A stretch of 25,323 bases of DNA, taken from NCBI GenBank assembly GCA_964405335.1, contig CAYONP010000087.1:1-25323 (forward strand), read 5' to 3'. This document shows positions 1-8,662 of this stretch, one piece after another. Numbering within the stretch: position 1 is the stretch's first letter; every line of letters starts with the position of its first letter. The notes below the pieces were generated by a model. It did no database searches. It was not told the origin of the DNA and was given only the letters and a program-made list of their open reading frames with translations. The translations under genes were made by a program, and so were the position numbers. The stretch comes from CAYONP01 sp964405335 (lineage in GTDB: Bacteria; Armatimonadota; UBA10988).

Positions 1-2
1 CC

Positions 3-1451
3 GCCGATGAGGCCGAGGCGCTGGCCGCCGCCGGTCGCGCGACGGTCGCCGGCGCCACCGGCGCGGCGACGCGCTCCGACGACGTTGCCCGCTCGCTCGA
101 GCAGCAGGCCACCGTGGCCGTCAAGCAGCTCGACGAGGCCACCGTGGCGGTCGGCGGCATGGCCGCGCGGCCGGCCACGGTGCCGGTCAACCCGCGGCCG
201 CGCGGGACGATCGCCGCCGAGAACGAGACCTGGGTCTCGGCGGCCGAGCAGACCATTCCCGCGACGACCATCGCCGCCCGGCCGCCGGCGGTGGCCCGGC
301 CGCCGGTCAACCCGGTCACGCGCGGCGCCATGGAACTGGGCGACGACGCCATGCGCGCCGGCGACTTTGCCGCCGCCGAGGCGCATTTCCGGGTCGCCTT
401 CCTCGACGCGCAGGATGACGCCGCTCGAGCGCTGCTCAGCTCACGGGTGCGCGAGGCGCGGCAGGCGGCGCGGTACCACGCGGCGCTCGAGGCCCGGGCT
501 GCTCGACCGGCCGTGCAGCAGATCGCCGCCGAGGCCGACGAGGCGATGCTGCCGTTCAGCGCCGTCACGCGGCAGCACCTGCAGGGCGTCCGCTATGCCG
601 ACACGGTGCCGATTGCCGGCACGGCGGGCGGGCCGCGCCGCGTGCTGGGGCCGAATGGCGAGACGATCGGCATCTGGAAGCCGGCGCAGGCGCCGGGCGG
701 CCAGTCGCTCGGCCAGGTCCAGGGCGAGGGCCAGCAGGTGGCCGAGGTGCTCAACGCGCAGCTCGCCCGCGAGCTGAACCTGCGCGTGCCGCACTCGGAA
801 GCGATGACCCTGCGCGAGGTCGACGCCGCGGGCAACGTGATCGAACATGCGGGGGTGATCAGCCGCTTCATCCCACACTCGCAGGAGCTGAACCAACTCA
901 CCCGCGGTGCCCGCGCGGCGGTGGCCGCGCAGGTGGCCGAGTTCCGGCCGCTGCAGACGATGATGGGCAACTACGACGTGCACATGGGCAACTATCGGAT
1001 CGACCGCGCCGGGCGGGTCTGGGCGATCGACGCGGGGATCTCGATCTACACCCCGACCGGCCCGGCGGGACCGATTGCCGGTCGCATCCCCGGCTGGCAG
1101 TCGACCGGCGACGACGCGCTCGACTGGGCGGTGTTCAGCCGCGACTTCTACGCCAACGCGCACAGCATGGACTCGGTCCGGCTCGATGTCGGCCGGCTCG
1201 ACGCGGTGCTGCCGGGCAGCCGCATGGCGCCCATCGGGCGGCGCATCCAGGGCCTCAGTGACCCGCAGCTCCGGCGCATCCTCGAGCAGGCCCTGCCGCC
1301 GACGCATCCCGAGTTCGACGGCATCCTCGAGGTGCTGCGCTCGCGGCGCGACGGCATGCCGCGGATCATCGGCCGGTGGACCGGCCCCGGCGGCGGGGCG
1401 CTGCTGCTCTTCCCGCGGCGCGGACGGCTGGCGTTGCGGCCGGCGGCGTGA
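3..1451 (+). CDS. Partial protein with PI3/4-kinase- or HipA-like kinase core (5' end outside window)
   Basis: The frame is open to the window edge, so the true start lies upstream; a GTG at 114 is only an internal candidate. The visible part has an Ala/Pro-rich low-complexity N-terminus in which a PVNPxxRG motif occurs twice, then a TPR-like helical pair (about nt 320-480, MELGDDAMRAGDFAAAEAHF). The C-terminal half has the layout of atypical kinases: GIWKP with a candidate ATP lysine at nt 678-680, a conserved-looking helix AEVLNAQLARELNL, a VISRFIP strand, a catalytic-loop-like NYDVHMGN (Asp at nt 975, Asn about nt 990) and a metal-binding-like IDAGIS (Asp at nt 1029). I infer a phosphotransferase of the PI3/PI4K-like/HipA fold; substrate unknown. 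It ends before a repeat-rich intergenic patch. An Ala-rich scaffold protein with a degenerate kinase is possible. Confidence 0.6.
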   Translation, partial: ADEAEALAAAGRATVAGATGAATRSDDVARSLEQQATVAVKQLDEATVAVGGMAARPATVPVNPRPRGTIAAENETWVSAAEQTIPATTIAARPPAVARPPVNPVTRGAMELGDDAMRAGDFAAAEAHFRVAFLDAQDDAARALLSSRVREARQAARYHAALEARAARPAVQQIAAEADEAMLPFSAVTRQHLQGVRYADTVPIAGTAGGPRRVLGPNGETIGIWKPAQAPGGQSLGQVQGEGQQVAEVLNAQLARELNLRVPHSEAMTLREVDAAGNVIEHAGVISRFIPHSQELNQLTRGARAAVAAQVAEFRPLQTMMGNYDVHMGNYRIDRAGRVWAIDAGISIYTPTGPAGPIAGRIPGWQSTGDDALDWAVFSRDFYANAHSMDSVRLDVGRLDAVLPGSRMAPIGRRIQGLSDPQLRRILEQALPPTHPEFDGILEVLRSRRDGMPRIIGRWTGPGGGALLLFPRRGRLALRPAA

Positions 1452-1470
1452 CCGGCCTGGGCAACCACCC

Positions 1471-1517
1471 GTGGGGGCAGGTCCCCGCGCCTGCCCTCCC
1501 CGTGGACCGGGTGGCCA
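1471..1517. repeat. 47-nt hairpin repeat, copy 1
   Basis: First copy of a 47-nt unit, 44 of 47 positions identical to the copy at 1609-1655. It holds a GGCAGG...CCTGCC stem. It lies in the noncoding gap between the kinase-like gene and the TadG-like gene. Confidence 0.8.
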
Positions 1518-1564
1518 CAGGGAGCCGCCCCTTCGCCGGCGCGGCGGCCGGTCAGCCACGGAGC

Positions 1565-1582
1565 GCGGGCGTCCCCGCCCGC
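1565..1582. repeat. Perfect short hairpin between the 47-nt repeats
   Basis: GCGGGCG and CGCCCGC form a 7-bp stem with a TCCC loop. It could stop transcription of the kinase-like gene, although no T-run follows. It looks like another member of the GC-rich hairpin repeats scattered through this genome. The rest of 1452-1743 shows no gene. Confidence 0.55.
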
Positions 1583-1608
1583 ACGCGACGCCGGCTCCGA
1601 CGATAGCC

Positions 1609-1655
1609 GTAGGCGCAGGTCCCCGTGCCTGCCCTCCCCGTGGACCGGGTGGCCA
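1609..1655. repeat. 47-nt hairpin repeat, copy 2
   Basis: Second copy, differing from the first at three positions (3, 6 and 18 of the unit). Copy starts are 138 nt apart. The downstream flanks are both GC-rich but not clearly repeated. Confidence 0.8.
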
Positions 1656-1743
1656 GTCGGGCCCCCCCTACCGCCGGCGAGGCCCACCCCCGGGGGCCGG
1701 CGGTCGGTCGGCCGGCCCGCGGGTGCGTTGGTGAGTTCGCGAC

Positions 1744-3528
1744 TCAGCGGATGAGCATGATCTGTTGCTCGCCGACCAGGAACTCGGAGGTGTTGTAGCC
1801 GACCTCCCAGCCGCTGGTGTCGCCCTGGCCGGGGTTGCCGGCGCGGTAGACCAGGCTGACGTCGCCACCGGGGAAGGTGGTCAGCGTCTTGGCGATCTGG
1901 ATCTTGCCGTTGGCGTCGAACACCAGCGCGCCGTTGGCATCGGTTACCGGCACGGCGATGACGTCGGGAATCGGCACCGAGTCGGTCCGCCACTGGCGGT
2001 TCGGCGAGCGGGTGCCGGTGACCGACAGGCGGTACTGGTTGCCGTCCGCATCGCTGACCACGCCGTGGCTGCTGTTGCTCGCGCTCATGTCGAACAGCAG
2101 CGGATAGGCCAGGCCGGTGTCGGCGTCGAAGCAGGTGACCGCGAAGTCGAGGTCGCAGCCGGCCACCTCGGTGTCGAAGTTGCTGATCTTGATCTGGGTG
2201 GTCTTCTCGGGCACCGAGGCGATCGAGAACGACGCCTCGTAGATGTCCATGTAGTTGATCACCGTCCGGCCGCGGGCATAGGCGCCCAGCGCCATGCCGT
2301 CGGCCACGCCATGGGTCATGGTGTCGAACGCCACGCCCGTGGCGCGGTGCGTGCTGGCGCGCATCGAGAAGCCGTTCTCGCTCGAACCGGCGGTGGTCTG
2401 GGCCATCACGTAGTAGGGCCCGGGGTGATTCGGGTCGGACGTGTCGAAGAAGAACCCTTGCGGCGTGACCCACTTCAGGTCGGTGGCCAGTTGCGCCTGC
2501 GCCGGATCGGCGTGGGCCGGGGCGTGCGACGCGTCGGTGGCCGGATCTTCGCGGTGATACCAGAACGGCGTGTTGGCCTGCGGGCCATAGGTTACCGTCG
2601 CGATCAGCGCGTCGTTGGCGTCGTACAGGCGGAACTCGGTCTGGGTCGAGCGCACGCCGAAGTTGTTCGGCTTGGTCTTGCCCGCGCCGCCGGGCGCGGC
2701 CAGGATCTCGTCCAGCGCGCCGATTTCCGGCTCGGTCTTGTCGCCGTTGGTGTCGACCAGTAGCTCCGGCGTCTCGATCACGTGCGCCGGGTTGTTGATG
2801 CTGCTCTTGGCCGGATCGTTGATCGTGTCGGGATCGAACAGCTCGACCCGGGCGTAGGTCGAGTAGGGGTCGCCCGCGACGGGGGTGAGCGTTGGGATGA
2901 TCAGGTCATAGCGCAGGCCGTCGGGCTGGTACAGCGTGTTCGGATCGCCGTTGTCGAGCAGCACCGTGCTGAACGGGTCGCCGAGCTGGTGGCTGCCCTG
3001 CGGGCCCATCTGGGCCACGCTGGCCTTGTCGGGGAAGCCCCACCGACTGCCGAAACCGATGTCCAACCCGGGCGGCACCTCGACGTCCATCGGCGCCGCC
3101 GAAATCACCGCCGCGACCGCCATCGTCTCGGTGCCGGTGCGCTTGATCCCGATCAAGCCCATGATCCGCTGTTCGAGCTCGCGGTGGATCTTGACGTGGT
3201 ACCGATCGCTGGTCGGATCGTCGACCGACATGGTGTCCGAGTTGTAGCCATAGGCGTCGACGGCGGTCACGCCGTCCTGGCCGATCACGTAGTGGTTCTC
3301 CGCCAGGATCGCCGACACCGCCTCGCGGGCCAGGTCGGGGTCCTTCGAATCGACCAGCTCGGCCATGCCGGCCAGCGCGGCGGCGTCACAGGCATGCTGC
3401 GTCTGGGCCCGCACCCGGTGGTGAGTGCCGTTGTCGATCACCAGCGCCGCGGTGACCATCACGACTCCCGCGGAGACCGCCAGCATCACCACCGTCTGGC
3501 CCGAAAAGCGTCGGCGTCGAAGCATCAT
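1744..3528 (-). CDS. TadG-like (TadE/TadG N-terminal domain) envelope protein
   Basis: I chose the ATG at 3528 (594 aa) because a GAGGAAG Shine-Dalgarno lies just upstream; the longer frame to 3594 has none. The N-terminus is typical of the TadE/TadG Flp-pilus family: a short basic stretch (MMLRRRRFSGQ), one membrane helix at about residues 12-32, then an extracellular helix with RAQTQHACDAAALAGMAEL, where the family's 'DAAALAGA' signature sits. The remaining ~500 residues are Asp/Gly/Thr-rich, beta-type and presumably exported. They include Ca-site-like runs such as DANGALVFDANGKI near the C-terminus. I see no von Willebrand A signature. Tad proteins normally act in pilus assembly, but no tadA/B/C gene is in view, so an adhesin or surface role is equally possible. 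It is transcribed divergently from the gene at 3679. Confidence 0.75.
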   Translation of the reverse strand: MMLRRRRFSGQTVVMLAVSAGVVMVTAALVIDNGTHHRVRAQTQHACDAAALAGMAELVDSKDPDLAREAVSAILAENHYVIGQDGVTAVDAYGYNSDTMSVDDPTSDRYHVKIHRELEQRIMGLIGIKRTGTETMAVAAVISAAPMDVEVPPGLDIGFGSRWGFPDKASVAQMGPQGSHQLGDPFSTVLLDNGDPNTLYQPDGLRYDLIIPTLTPVAGDPYSTYARVELFDPDTINDPAKSSINNPAHVIETPELLVDTNGDKTEPEIGALDEILAAPGGAGKTKPNNFGVRSTQTEFRLYDANDALIATVTYGPQANTPFWYHREDPATDASHAPAHADPAQAQLATDLKWVTPQGFFFDTSDPNHPGPYYVMAQTTAGSSENGFSMRASTHRATGVAFDTMTHGVADGMALGAYARGRTVINYMDIYEASFSIASVPEKTTQIKISNFDTEVAGCDLDFAVTCFDADTGLAYPLLFDMSASNSSHGVVSDADGNQYRLSVTGTRSPNRQWRTDSVPIPDVIAVPVTDANGALVFDANGKIQIAKTLTTFPGGDVSLVYRAGNPGQGDTSGWEVGYNTSEFLVGEQQIMLIR

Positions 3529-3678
3529 CGTCTTCCTCACCAGGCACCCAAGTGCGTCGGCCGGAGGCCGAGGTATGGTCCTTGCAACGGTCATCTACCA
3601 TGATCACCGCCGGATTGAGTAAAGAAAGCTGCGCGACCGGGATTCCGCCACCGCGGCCGGAACGTCGCCGGCACGGCC

Positions 3679-6237
3679 ATGATCATTCCACTGCTGCTTG
3701 CCACCTCCATCACCACCGCCGCGGTGCGCCAGCTCGGCGGGCGGACCGAGCTGACCGGCGGCACCGTCACCGCGGTCTTCGCCGGCGGCACGCTCGCCGG
3801 CTTGGTCGATACCGCCACCGGCGAGCCCCTGCTCAACTGCGACCCGCCGGCCTGGTACGCCGAGCTCGGCACCCGGCGCGCCGGCCCCGCCGGCACGCCG
3901 CGGCTCGAACTGGTTACCGAGGGGGAGACCATCACCGCGGTGATCCGGCAATCGGTCGGCCCGCCCGAGCCCATCGAGGCCGAGATCCGCGTCGTCGCCG
4001 GGCCGCGGCCGTGGCTCGAGCTGAGCATCGCGGTGACCAATCGCTCGCGCGACGAGATTGAGCTGGTCGGCTTCCCTGCCGGCGCGCGACTGCAGCGCGG
4101 CGCCGGCCGGCACCTGGTCTATCCGTTCCAGAGCGGTGCCCTGCTGCCGCTCGACGAGCGGTTCGGGCGGATGCGCATCTACGGCTCGCTACCATTCGTC
4201 CACGGTTACCCCAGCAACCTGTGCGCCATGCAGTGGCTCGGCGCCGTCGGGCCACGGGTGGCCTGGATGCTGCAGGGTACCGACCGCTACGGTGCCCTGA
4301 CCCGCACCGGCGCGGTCGAGTCGGACGGCGCGGCGGTGCTCGTCTGGGAGCACCAGGCCAGCCTGCCGCCGGGCGAGACCTTTGCCCCGCCGCCGCTGCG
4401 GCTGCACTCGTTCCCCGCCGGTGACTGGCACGACCTGGCCGATGCCTATCGACGCTGGATCACCGAGCGGCGCGCCGACGGGGCCACCGTGGTCCGCGAC
4501 GGCGAGCGCATCCCGCTCCAGTTCGTCCCGTTCCGGGCCAAGCTGGCCGCCCGGCCGCGGCTCGCCCAGGTGATGACCACCCACGGCTATCCCGAGCATG
4601 CCATCCGCGAGCAGCCCGACGGCACGCCCTTTGCCTACCTGCCCTATGGCCTGGTGCTGGCGCTGCAGGAGCGGTTCGAGCGGCTCTACGACAGTCCGCT
4701 CACACCGCAGCTCTGGAGCCCGCTGGTCCCCGGCGGCCACGGCTGGCGGTTGTTCCCGCCGAGCGACCTGCCGGCGGCGGCGATGCAACGCGACGGCATC
4801 GACGCGCCCGGCTGCGACCTGGCCGAGTTCGTGCGGCGACAGCGCGCGCCGGTCTTTCTCTACGTCAATCCCAGCTTCTGGACCGAGCGCACGCCCGAGT
4901 TCGACCCGCGCTGGATGATGGACATCGACGGCGACGGCACGCCCGAGACCACCGGCGGGTTCGAGGCCGGCGCCGCCGGCGCTCCGTACTACGTGCAGCC
5001 ATATCTGGTGCGGGACTACTTTGTGGCGCAACTTGAGCGGCTCGGGCGGCTTGGCGCGCCGGGGATCATGTTCGATTCGAGCCAGGTCTTCGGCGCCACG
5101 CTGTGGAACAACAGCCGCCTGCGGCGCGACGCGGTCAGCGGCATCGACCGCAACCCGGCGGCGCGGTACCTCGAACGGTACGGCTACCGCGGCCGCGACA
5201 GCTTTGTGCAGGACAAGCTCGGCACCTACCTCGCGCTGCACGAGGCGACGCCCGGCGCGGCCAAAGTCGGCGAGTGGATCGGTGAGTTCGAGTCGCTCTT
5301 CCTCGACGCCAACGCCGGCAGCCTCGACCTGCAGCGCGAGTATCCCGACAACCGCCCGCGGCCGGGCGACGACAACCTCATCCCGTTGCCCCTGTTCCAG
5401 ATGGTCTACGGTGACAGCGAGCTGTTCGTCATCCGCGTCGGCGCCGCCAGCGACGCCCATCTCAACGACGGCGGCCAGCCCTGCTCGGCCGAGATCAGCC
5501 GCCGCGCCACGTCGACCTTCGGCGCCGTCGGCCAAGTGCTCTTCTGGGGCGGCATCGCCTGGGCCGGCCCGGCCGCCGAGCTGCGCGGCCGGACCTGGCA
5601 GATCGTGCGCGACAGCGTGGTCCGCCGCGAGACCTTCGCCCGCCGGGCGCGGCACCGCCTGCTCGACGCCGACGGCCGGCCCACGCGCGGCATGTTCGCC
5701 CTGCGCGAATCGAGCTGGAGCGACGACGGCGGCCGCGTCGTCGGCCTCCACTGGGACAACAACACCGGCGCGCCGGCGCGGGTGACGGGCGCGCTCGGCG
5801 ACGATGAGGTGACCGTCGCCGGCCTGTGGGGCGTGTCGGACTACATGCCCGACTCGCTCGAACGCCTGCGGCTCGGCTCGACGGTGACGGTGACCGAGCG
5901 GGGCTTCACGCTGTGGCATTTCGCCGGCGAGGTGCGACGCGGCGGCCGGCTCGTCGCGCGGGTGACCGACGGCGCCGGCACGCCGGCAGGCCTGTCGGTC
6001 ACCTTTGACGGCCGGTACCTGAGCCTCGGCAACGAGTCGCCCGTGCCGCGCGCGGTGACCATCGAGCTGCCGCCGGCGCGATTGGTCGTCGACCCGGCCC
6101 GCCCATCGCCGGCGCCGGAGATCACCGACGCCGGGGAGGTGACCCGTCTGACGGTCACGCTCCCCGGCGCGGAAGCCCGTGCCGACGACCGCCCGACGGC
6201 GGTGCCGTGCACGCTGGCGGTCTACCGGGTGGAGTGA
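3679..6237 (+). CDS. Exported DUF6259-like putative glycoside hydrolase
   Basis: 852 aa. A short hydrophobic leader (MIIPLLLATSITTAAV) suggests export. The first ~280 residues look like an all-beta galactose-mutarotase-like domain. The middle (about 290-620) reads like a TIM-barrel glycosidase: LAQVMTTHGYPEHAI, PVFLYVNPSFW, a Ca-loop-like DIDGDGTPE near residue 413, and GAPGIMFDSSQVFGATLWNN near residues 460-475, where an acidic residue at a strand end could be catalytic. The last ~200 residues are again beta-rich. The order matches the large exported DUF6259-type proteins I recall from polysaccharide-degrading bacteria. The substrate cannot be read from sequence. Sulfatases and another glycosidase-like gene lie within 10 kb. 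The family call rests on overall pattern, not on a search. Confidence 0.6.
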   Translation: MIIPLLLATSITTAAVRQLGGRTELTGGTVTAVFAGGTLAGLVDTATGEPLLNCDPPAWYAELGTRRAGPAGTPRLELVTEGETITAVIRQSVGPPEPIEAEIRVVAGPRPWLELSIAVTNRSRDEIELVGFPAGARLQRGAGRHLVYPFQSGALLPLDERFGRMRIYGSLPFVHGYPSNLCAMQWLGAVGPRVAWMLQGTDRYGALTRTGAVESDGAAVLVWEHQASLPPGETFAPPPLRLHSFPAGDWHDLADAYRRWITERRADGATVVRDGERIPLQFVPFRAKLAARPRLAQVMTTHGYPEHAIREQPDGTPFAYLPYGLVLALQERFERLYDSPLTPQLWSPLVPGGHGWRLFPPSDLPAAAMQRDGIDAPGCDLAEFVRRQRAPVFLYVNPSFWTERTPEFDPRWMMDIDGDGTPETTGGFEAGAAGAPYYVQPYLVRDYFVAQLERLGRLGAPGIMFDSSQVFGATLWNNSRLRRDAVSGIDRNPAARYLERYGYRGRDSFVQDKLGTYLALHEATPGAAKVGEWIGEFESLFLDANAGSLDLQREYPDNRPRPGDDNLIPLPLFQMVYGDSELFVIRVGAASDAHLNDGGQPCSAEISRRATSTFGAVGQVLFWGGIAWAGPAAELRGRTWQIVRDSVVRRETFARRARHRLLDADGRPTRGMFALRESSWSDDGGRVVGLHWDNNTGAPARVTGALGDDEVTVAGLWGVSDYMPDSLERLRLGSTVTVTERGFTLWHFAGEVRRGGRLVARVTDGAGTPAGLSVTFDGRYLSLGNESPVPRAVTIELPPARLVVDPARPSPAPEITDAGEVTRLTVTLPGAEARADDRPTAVPCTLAVYRVE

Positions 6238-6849
6238 CTACTGCTTGCGGGTGTAGTGGACTTCGACCACCTTGGTCGGCGCCTCGGCCATGGTCAGGTC
6301 GTAGATCTCGAACACGGCGTGGTCATCGTCGATCTGGCGACTGATGTATTTGATCGGCAGATCGTGCATGTCCATCGTCGGCTCGTCCATCAGCCCGTAG
6401 AAGACGACGTCGTTGGAGCCGGGTCGGCGGACACCCTCCATGGTGCTGATGCCGGTGCCCATGGTCGAGAGATTCGTGGCCACGAACTTCTTCTTGAAGT
6501 TGTCGTAGCCGACGTAGTTGATCATCTCGACGGGCATGCCCATCATCTCGAAGGTCAACTCCTCCTGCAGGAACCGTCCGCCGAGGACCATCTTGGCGCT
6601 GGCGCTACCGGTCGACTCGGTCACCGGGCCGTCGGGGCCCTCCATCCACATCTTGGTCGTCAGGTCCCACTCGCCCACGCCCTGGGCGATCCACTCATGC
6701 GGCTCGCCGGGGGTCATGGCCGCCTGCCAGGCGGCCATCATCGCCTCCTCGTCGGGTTGGCCGCCCTCGGCCGACTGCGCCCGGCCGACGAACAGGACCC
6801 CCACCACCAACACCGCCGCCGCCAGAGCCAGGCTCCGTCCTCGTGACAT
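6238..6849 (-). CDS. Exported DUF1579 family protein
   Basis: The start at 6849 (203 aa) is preferred over the longer frame to 6900 because GGAGGGAG lies directly upstream. The N-terminus MSRGRSLALAAAVLVVGVLF is a signal peptide or signal anchor with a likely cleavage after GRAQSA. The mature part carries the DUF1579 pattern: GEWDLTTKMWMEGPDGP, then SASAKMVLGGRFLQEEL, then NYVGYDNFKKKFVATNLSTM. The family forms a calycin-like small barrel and has no established function; it is common in planctomycetes and other environmental bacteria. The stop codon abuts the convergent glycosidase gene with no gap. Confidence 0.85.
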   Translation of the reverse strand: MSRGRSLALAAAVLVVGVLFVGRAQSAEGGQPDEEAMMAAWQAAMTPGEPHEWIAQGVGEWDLTTKMWMEGPDGPVTESTGSASAKMVLGGRFLQEELTFEMMGMPVEMINYVGYDNFKKKFVATNLSTMGTGISTMEGVRRPGSNDVVFYGLMDEPTMDMHDLPIKYISRQIDDDHAVFEIYDLTMAEAPTKVVEVHYTRKQ

Positions 6850-6975
6850 GCGCTCCCTCCAGACGGGCGACCATCCGTCGCCCGAGACATTATGGGTCAA
6901 ACACGCCGGGGCGCGGTTGGTTCCCGGGGAGCGGTCACTGCCGGCCGCGGGTCAAAGCAGTCCTGCCGGCGAGCA

Positions 6976-7104
6976 GGGCGTGTTGACCTTCGCGGTAGGG
7001 GCAGGTCTCAGACCTGCCCGTCGGCTAGTGAATTCGCTCTGGAAGCTGGGTTGTTGGCATTCGGGCGGGTCTGAGACCCGCCCCTACGCCACCTTGTCAA
7101 CACG
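6976..7104. mobile_element. MITE/REP-like palindromic element, copy 1
   Basis: About 129 nt flanked by inverted CGTGTTGAC (6979-6987) and GTCAACACG (7096-7104). Each half is itself palindromic (GGTCTCAGACC on the left, GGTCTGAGACC on the right) and the two halves pair with each other, so the element can fold as one long or two short hairpins. A second copy lies at 16549-16677. No ORF is inside; it would need a transposase in trans. It fills most of the 348-nt gap between the DUF1579 gene and the aldo/keto reductase. Confidence 0.75.
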
Positions 7105-7197
7105 TCGGAGCTGCGGTGCGGCACTGGCGTACACACCGCCTGTGCCCTTCGCGCCGTCAGCCGTTGCGGTTGGGCGCGGCCGATGAGTGGCCGCGGG

Positions 7198-8205
7198 TCA
7201 GAGTAGCAACCGGTGCTCGTGCGGGCCCCAGTCGGCCTCGTAGAAGGCCGAGACGTGGGTGCCGGGCGGCACCAGGGCGTCGATCGCCGCGCGGTCCTCG
7301 GCTGTCACTTCGAGCTCGACCGCGGGCAGGTTGTCCTCGAGCTGCTCCATCGTCCGCGGGCCGATGATCGGGCTGGTCACGCCCGGCTGGCGCATCACCC
7401 AGGCCAGAGCAAGCTGACTGACCGTGCAGCCCTTGGACGCCGCCAGCGGGGCCAGGCCCTCGACCACGTCGTAGACGCCCTCGGTCTTGCGGCGGCGGAA
7501 GCGCTCGTTCGGCTCGCCGGCGTAGCGGCCCTCGGCCGGGTCTGCGCCGCGCTGGTATTTGCCGGTCAGCAGCCCGCCGGCCAGCGGGCTCCACGGAATG
7601 CAGCCGAGCCCGAAAGTGCGCAACGCCGGCAGCAGGTCGCGCTCGATCCGGCGGTCGACCAGATTGTACGGCGGCTGCTCGCAGACGAAGCGGTTGAGGC
7701 CGAGCTCTTTGGCCACCCAGAGCGCCTCGACCACCTGCCAGCCGGCAAACGTGCTGGTGCCGACGTAGCGGACCTTGCCCGCGCCGATCAGGTCATCGAG
7801 GGCACGCAGCGTCTCGTCGATCGGCGTCCGCGGCTCGGGCCGGTGGATCTGGTAGAGGTCGATCCAGTCGGTCTGCAGTCGCTTCAGGCTGGCCTCGCAC
7901 TGCTGGATGATGTGCCGCCGGCTATTGCCCGAATCGAGCGGGCCGTCGCCCATGCGGCCGTGGACTTTGGTCGCCAGCACAATCTGGTCGCGCTTCCCGT
8001 TCCGCGCCAGCGCCTCGCCGGTGACCTCCTCGCAGCGCCCTCGGCTGTAGACGTTGGCGGTGTCGAGGAAGTTGATTCCGGCGTCGATCGCGCGGTCGAT
8101 GACAGCGTAGCTGTCGCCGGGCTCGGTGCGCCCGCCGAAGTTCATGCAGCCGAGGCAGAGTCGGCTGACCGGCACGCCGGTGCGGCCGAGGGGGGTGTAC
8201 TCCAT
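7198..8205 (-). CDS. Aldo/keto reductase
   Basis: 335 aa from the ATG at 8205, which has AGGAGC six bases upstream; a longer frame to 8319 lacks a better site and runs into remnants of a toxin gene. It begins MEYTPLGRTGVPVSRLCLGC, typical of the tas/YajO/Kv-beta-like branch. The catalytic tetrad is complete: Asp48 and Tyr53 (FLDTANVYSRG), Lys80 (VLATKVHG) and His121 (YQIHRPEP). The NADPH-binding C-terminal segment (SPIIGPRTMEQLEDNL) is present. It should reduce aldehydes or ketones with NADPH in the cytoplasm; the physiological substrate is unknown. It lies downstream of the antitoxin gene on the same strand. Confidence 0.95.
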   Translation of the reverse strand: MEYTPLGRTGVPVSRLCLGCMNFGGRTEPGDSYAVIDRAIDAGINFLDTANVYSRGRCEEVTGEALARNGKRDQIVLATKVHGRMGDGPLDSGNSRRHIIQQCEASLKRLQTDWIDLYQIHRPEPRTPIDETLRALDDLIGAGKVRYVGTSTFAGWQVVEALWVAKELGLNRFVCEQPPYNLVDRRIERDLLPALRTFGLGCIPWSPLAGGLLTGKYQRGADPAEGRYAGEPNERFRRRKTEGVYDVVEGLAPLAASKGCTVSQLALAWVMRQPGVTSPIIGPRTMEQLEDNLPAVELEVTAEDRAAIDALVPPGTHVSAFYEADWGPHEHRLLL

Positions 8206-8229
8206 AATAGCTCCTGTCGAGGCTTCCGC

Positions 8230-8294
8230 CGCGGCGATCCAGGCGTCCTGCCCGTGCGAGACGCAGCGACGAGGATGTTTACGTCCGGCGTAAT
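8230..8294 (-). pseudogene. Remnant 5' end of a VapC-type PIN toxin gene
   Basis: Directly after and overlapping the antitoxin gene, a second minus-strand frame reads ITPDVNILVAASRTGRT. PDVN(I/V)LVAA is the N-terminal signature of VapC PIN nucleases, with the first catalytic Asp. The expected ATG position holds ATT (8292-8294). Homology fades after about 15 codons and the region becomes the leader of the aldo/keto reductase. VapC is normally about 130 aa, so nearly all of it is missing. The call rests on a short motif in the right place and phase. Confidence 0.5.
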
Positions 8295-8569
8295 ACCGCA
8301 GCCGTGCCGTCCGCCGCATCGAACAGCGAGTGGTTCTTGAGCGGCTCCACCACGGCTGGCGTCAAGCCGCGCCGGCCGTGATAGACCGCGAGGGCGATGG
8401 TCGGCGGCGCCTCGGCCGTGTCGCCCAGCCGCAGCCGCAGACCCTCTTCGACCAGGCGCGCCAGCGTGGTCTGCTCGCGCGCCGCCGCCGACTCGGCCCT
8501 GGCCAGAAGCGCTTCGTCCACCTCGATCATCGCCTTCAAGGCACGCTCCGTGTCGCGTCCTGTGCCCAT
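8279..8569 (-). CDS. VapB-like antitoxin (toxin partner lost)
   Basis: 96 aa from the ATG at 8569; no strong ribosome site is visible and the inner ATG at codon 14 is an alternative. MIEVDEALLARAESAAA followed by TTLARLVEEGLRLRL is the ribbon-helix-helix DNA-binding pattern of VapB-type antitoxins. The C-terminus TPAVVEPLKNHSLFDAADG resembles the toxin-wrapping tail of that group. Antitoxins of this kind repress their own promoter and neutralise a cognate PIN RNase. Here no complete toxin follows, only a stub at 8230-8294. It may persist as an orphan antitoxin or be decaying. Confidence 0.7.
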   Translation of the reverse strand: MGTGRDTERALKAMIEVDEALLARAESAAAREQTTLARLVEEGLRLRLGDTAEAPPTIALAVYHGRRGLTPAVVEPLKNHSLFDAADGTAAVLRRT

Positions 8570-8662
8570 TGTATCGCGTGCCGGCCGGCGGTGGCATTGT
8601 CGGTGGCGTGGAGTGCGACCGCGCGCATGGCGGCACCGTTTCAAACCCGTGTCTGACGATAC

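Noticed and set aside
1471..1655. CRISPR array
   Set aside because: Only two copies 138 nt apart, with no regular spacers and no cas genes.
4189..5919. A 576-codon minus-strand open frame inside the DUF6259-like gene
   Set aside because: Compositionally a GC shadow (Ala/Arg/Gly/His-rich), with no signal, domain or ribosome site; the plus-strand gene is far better supported.
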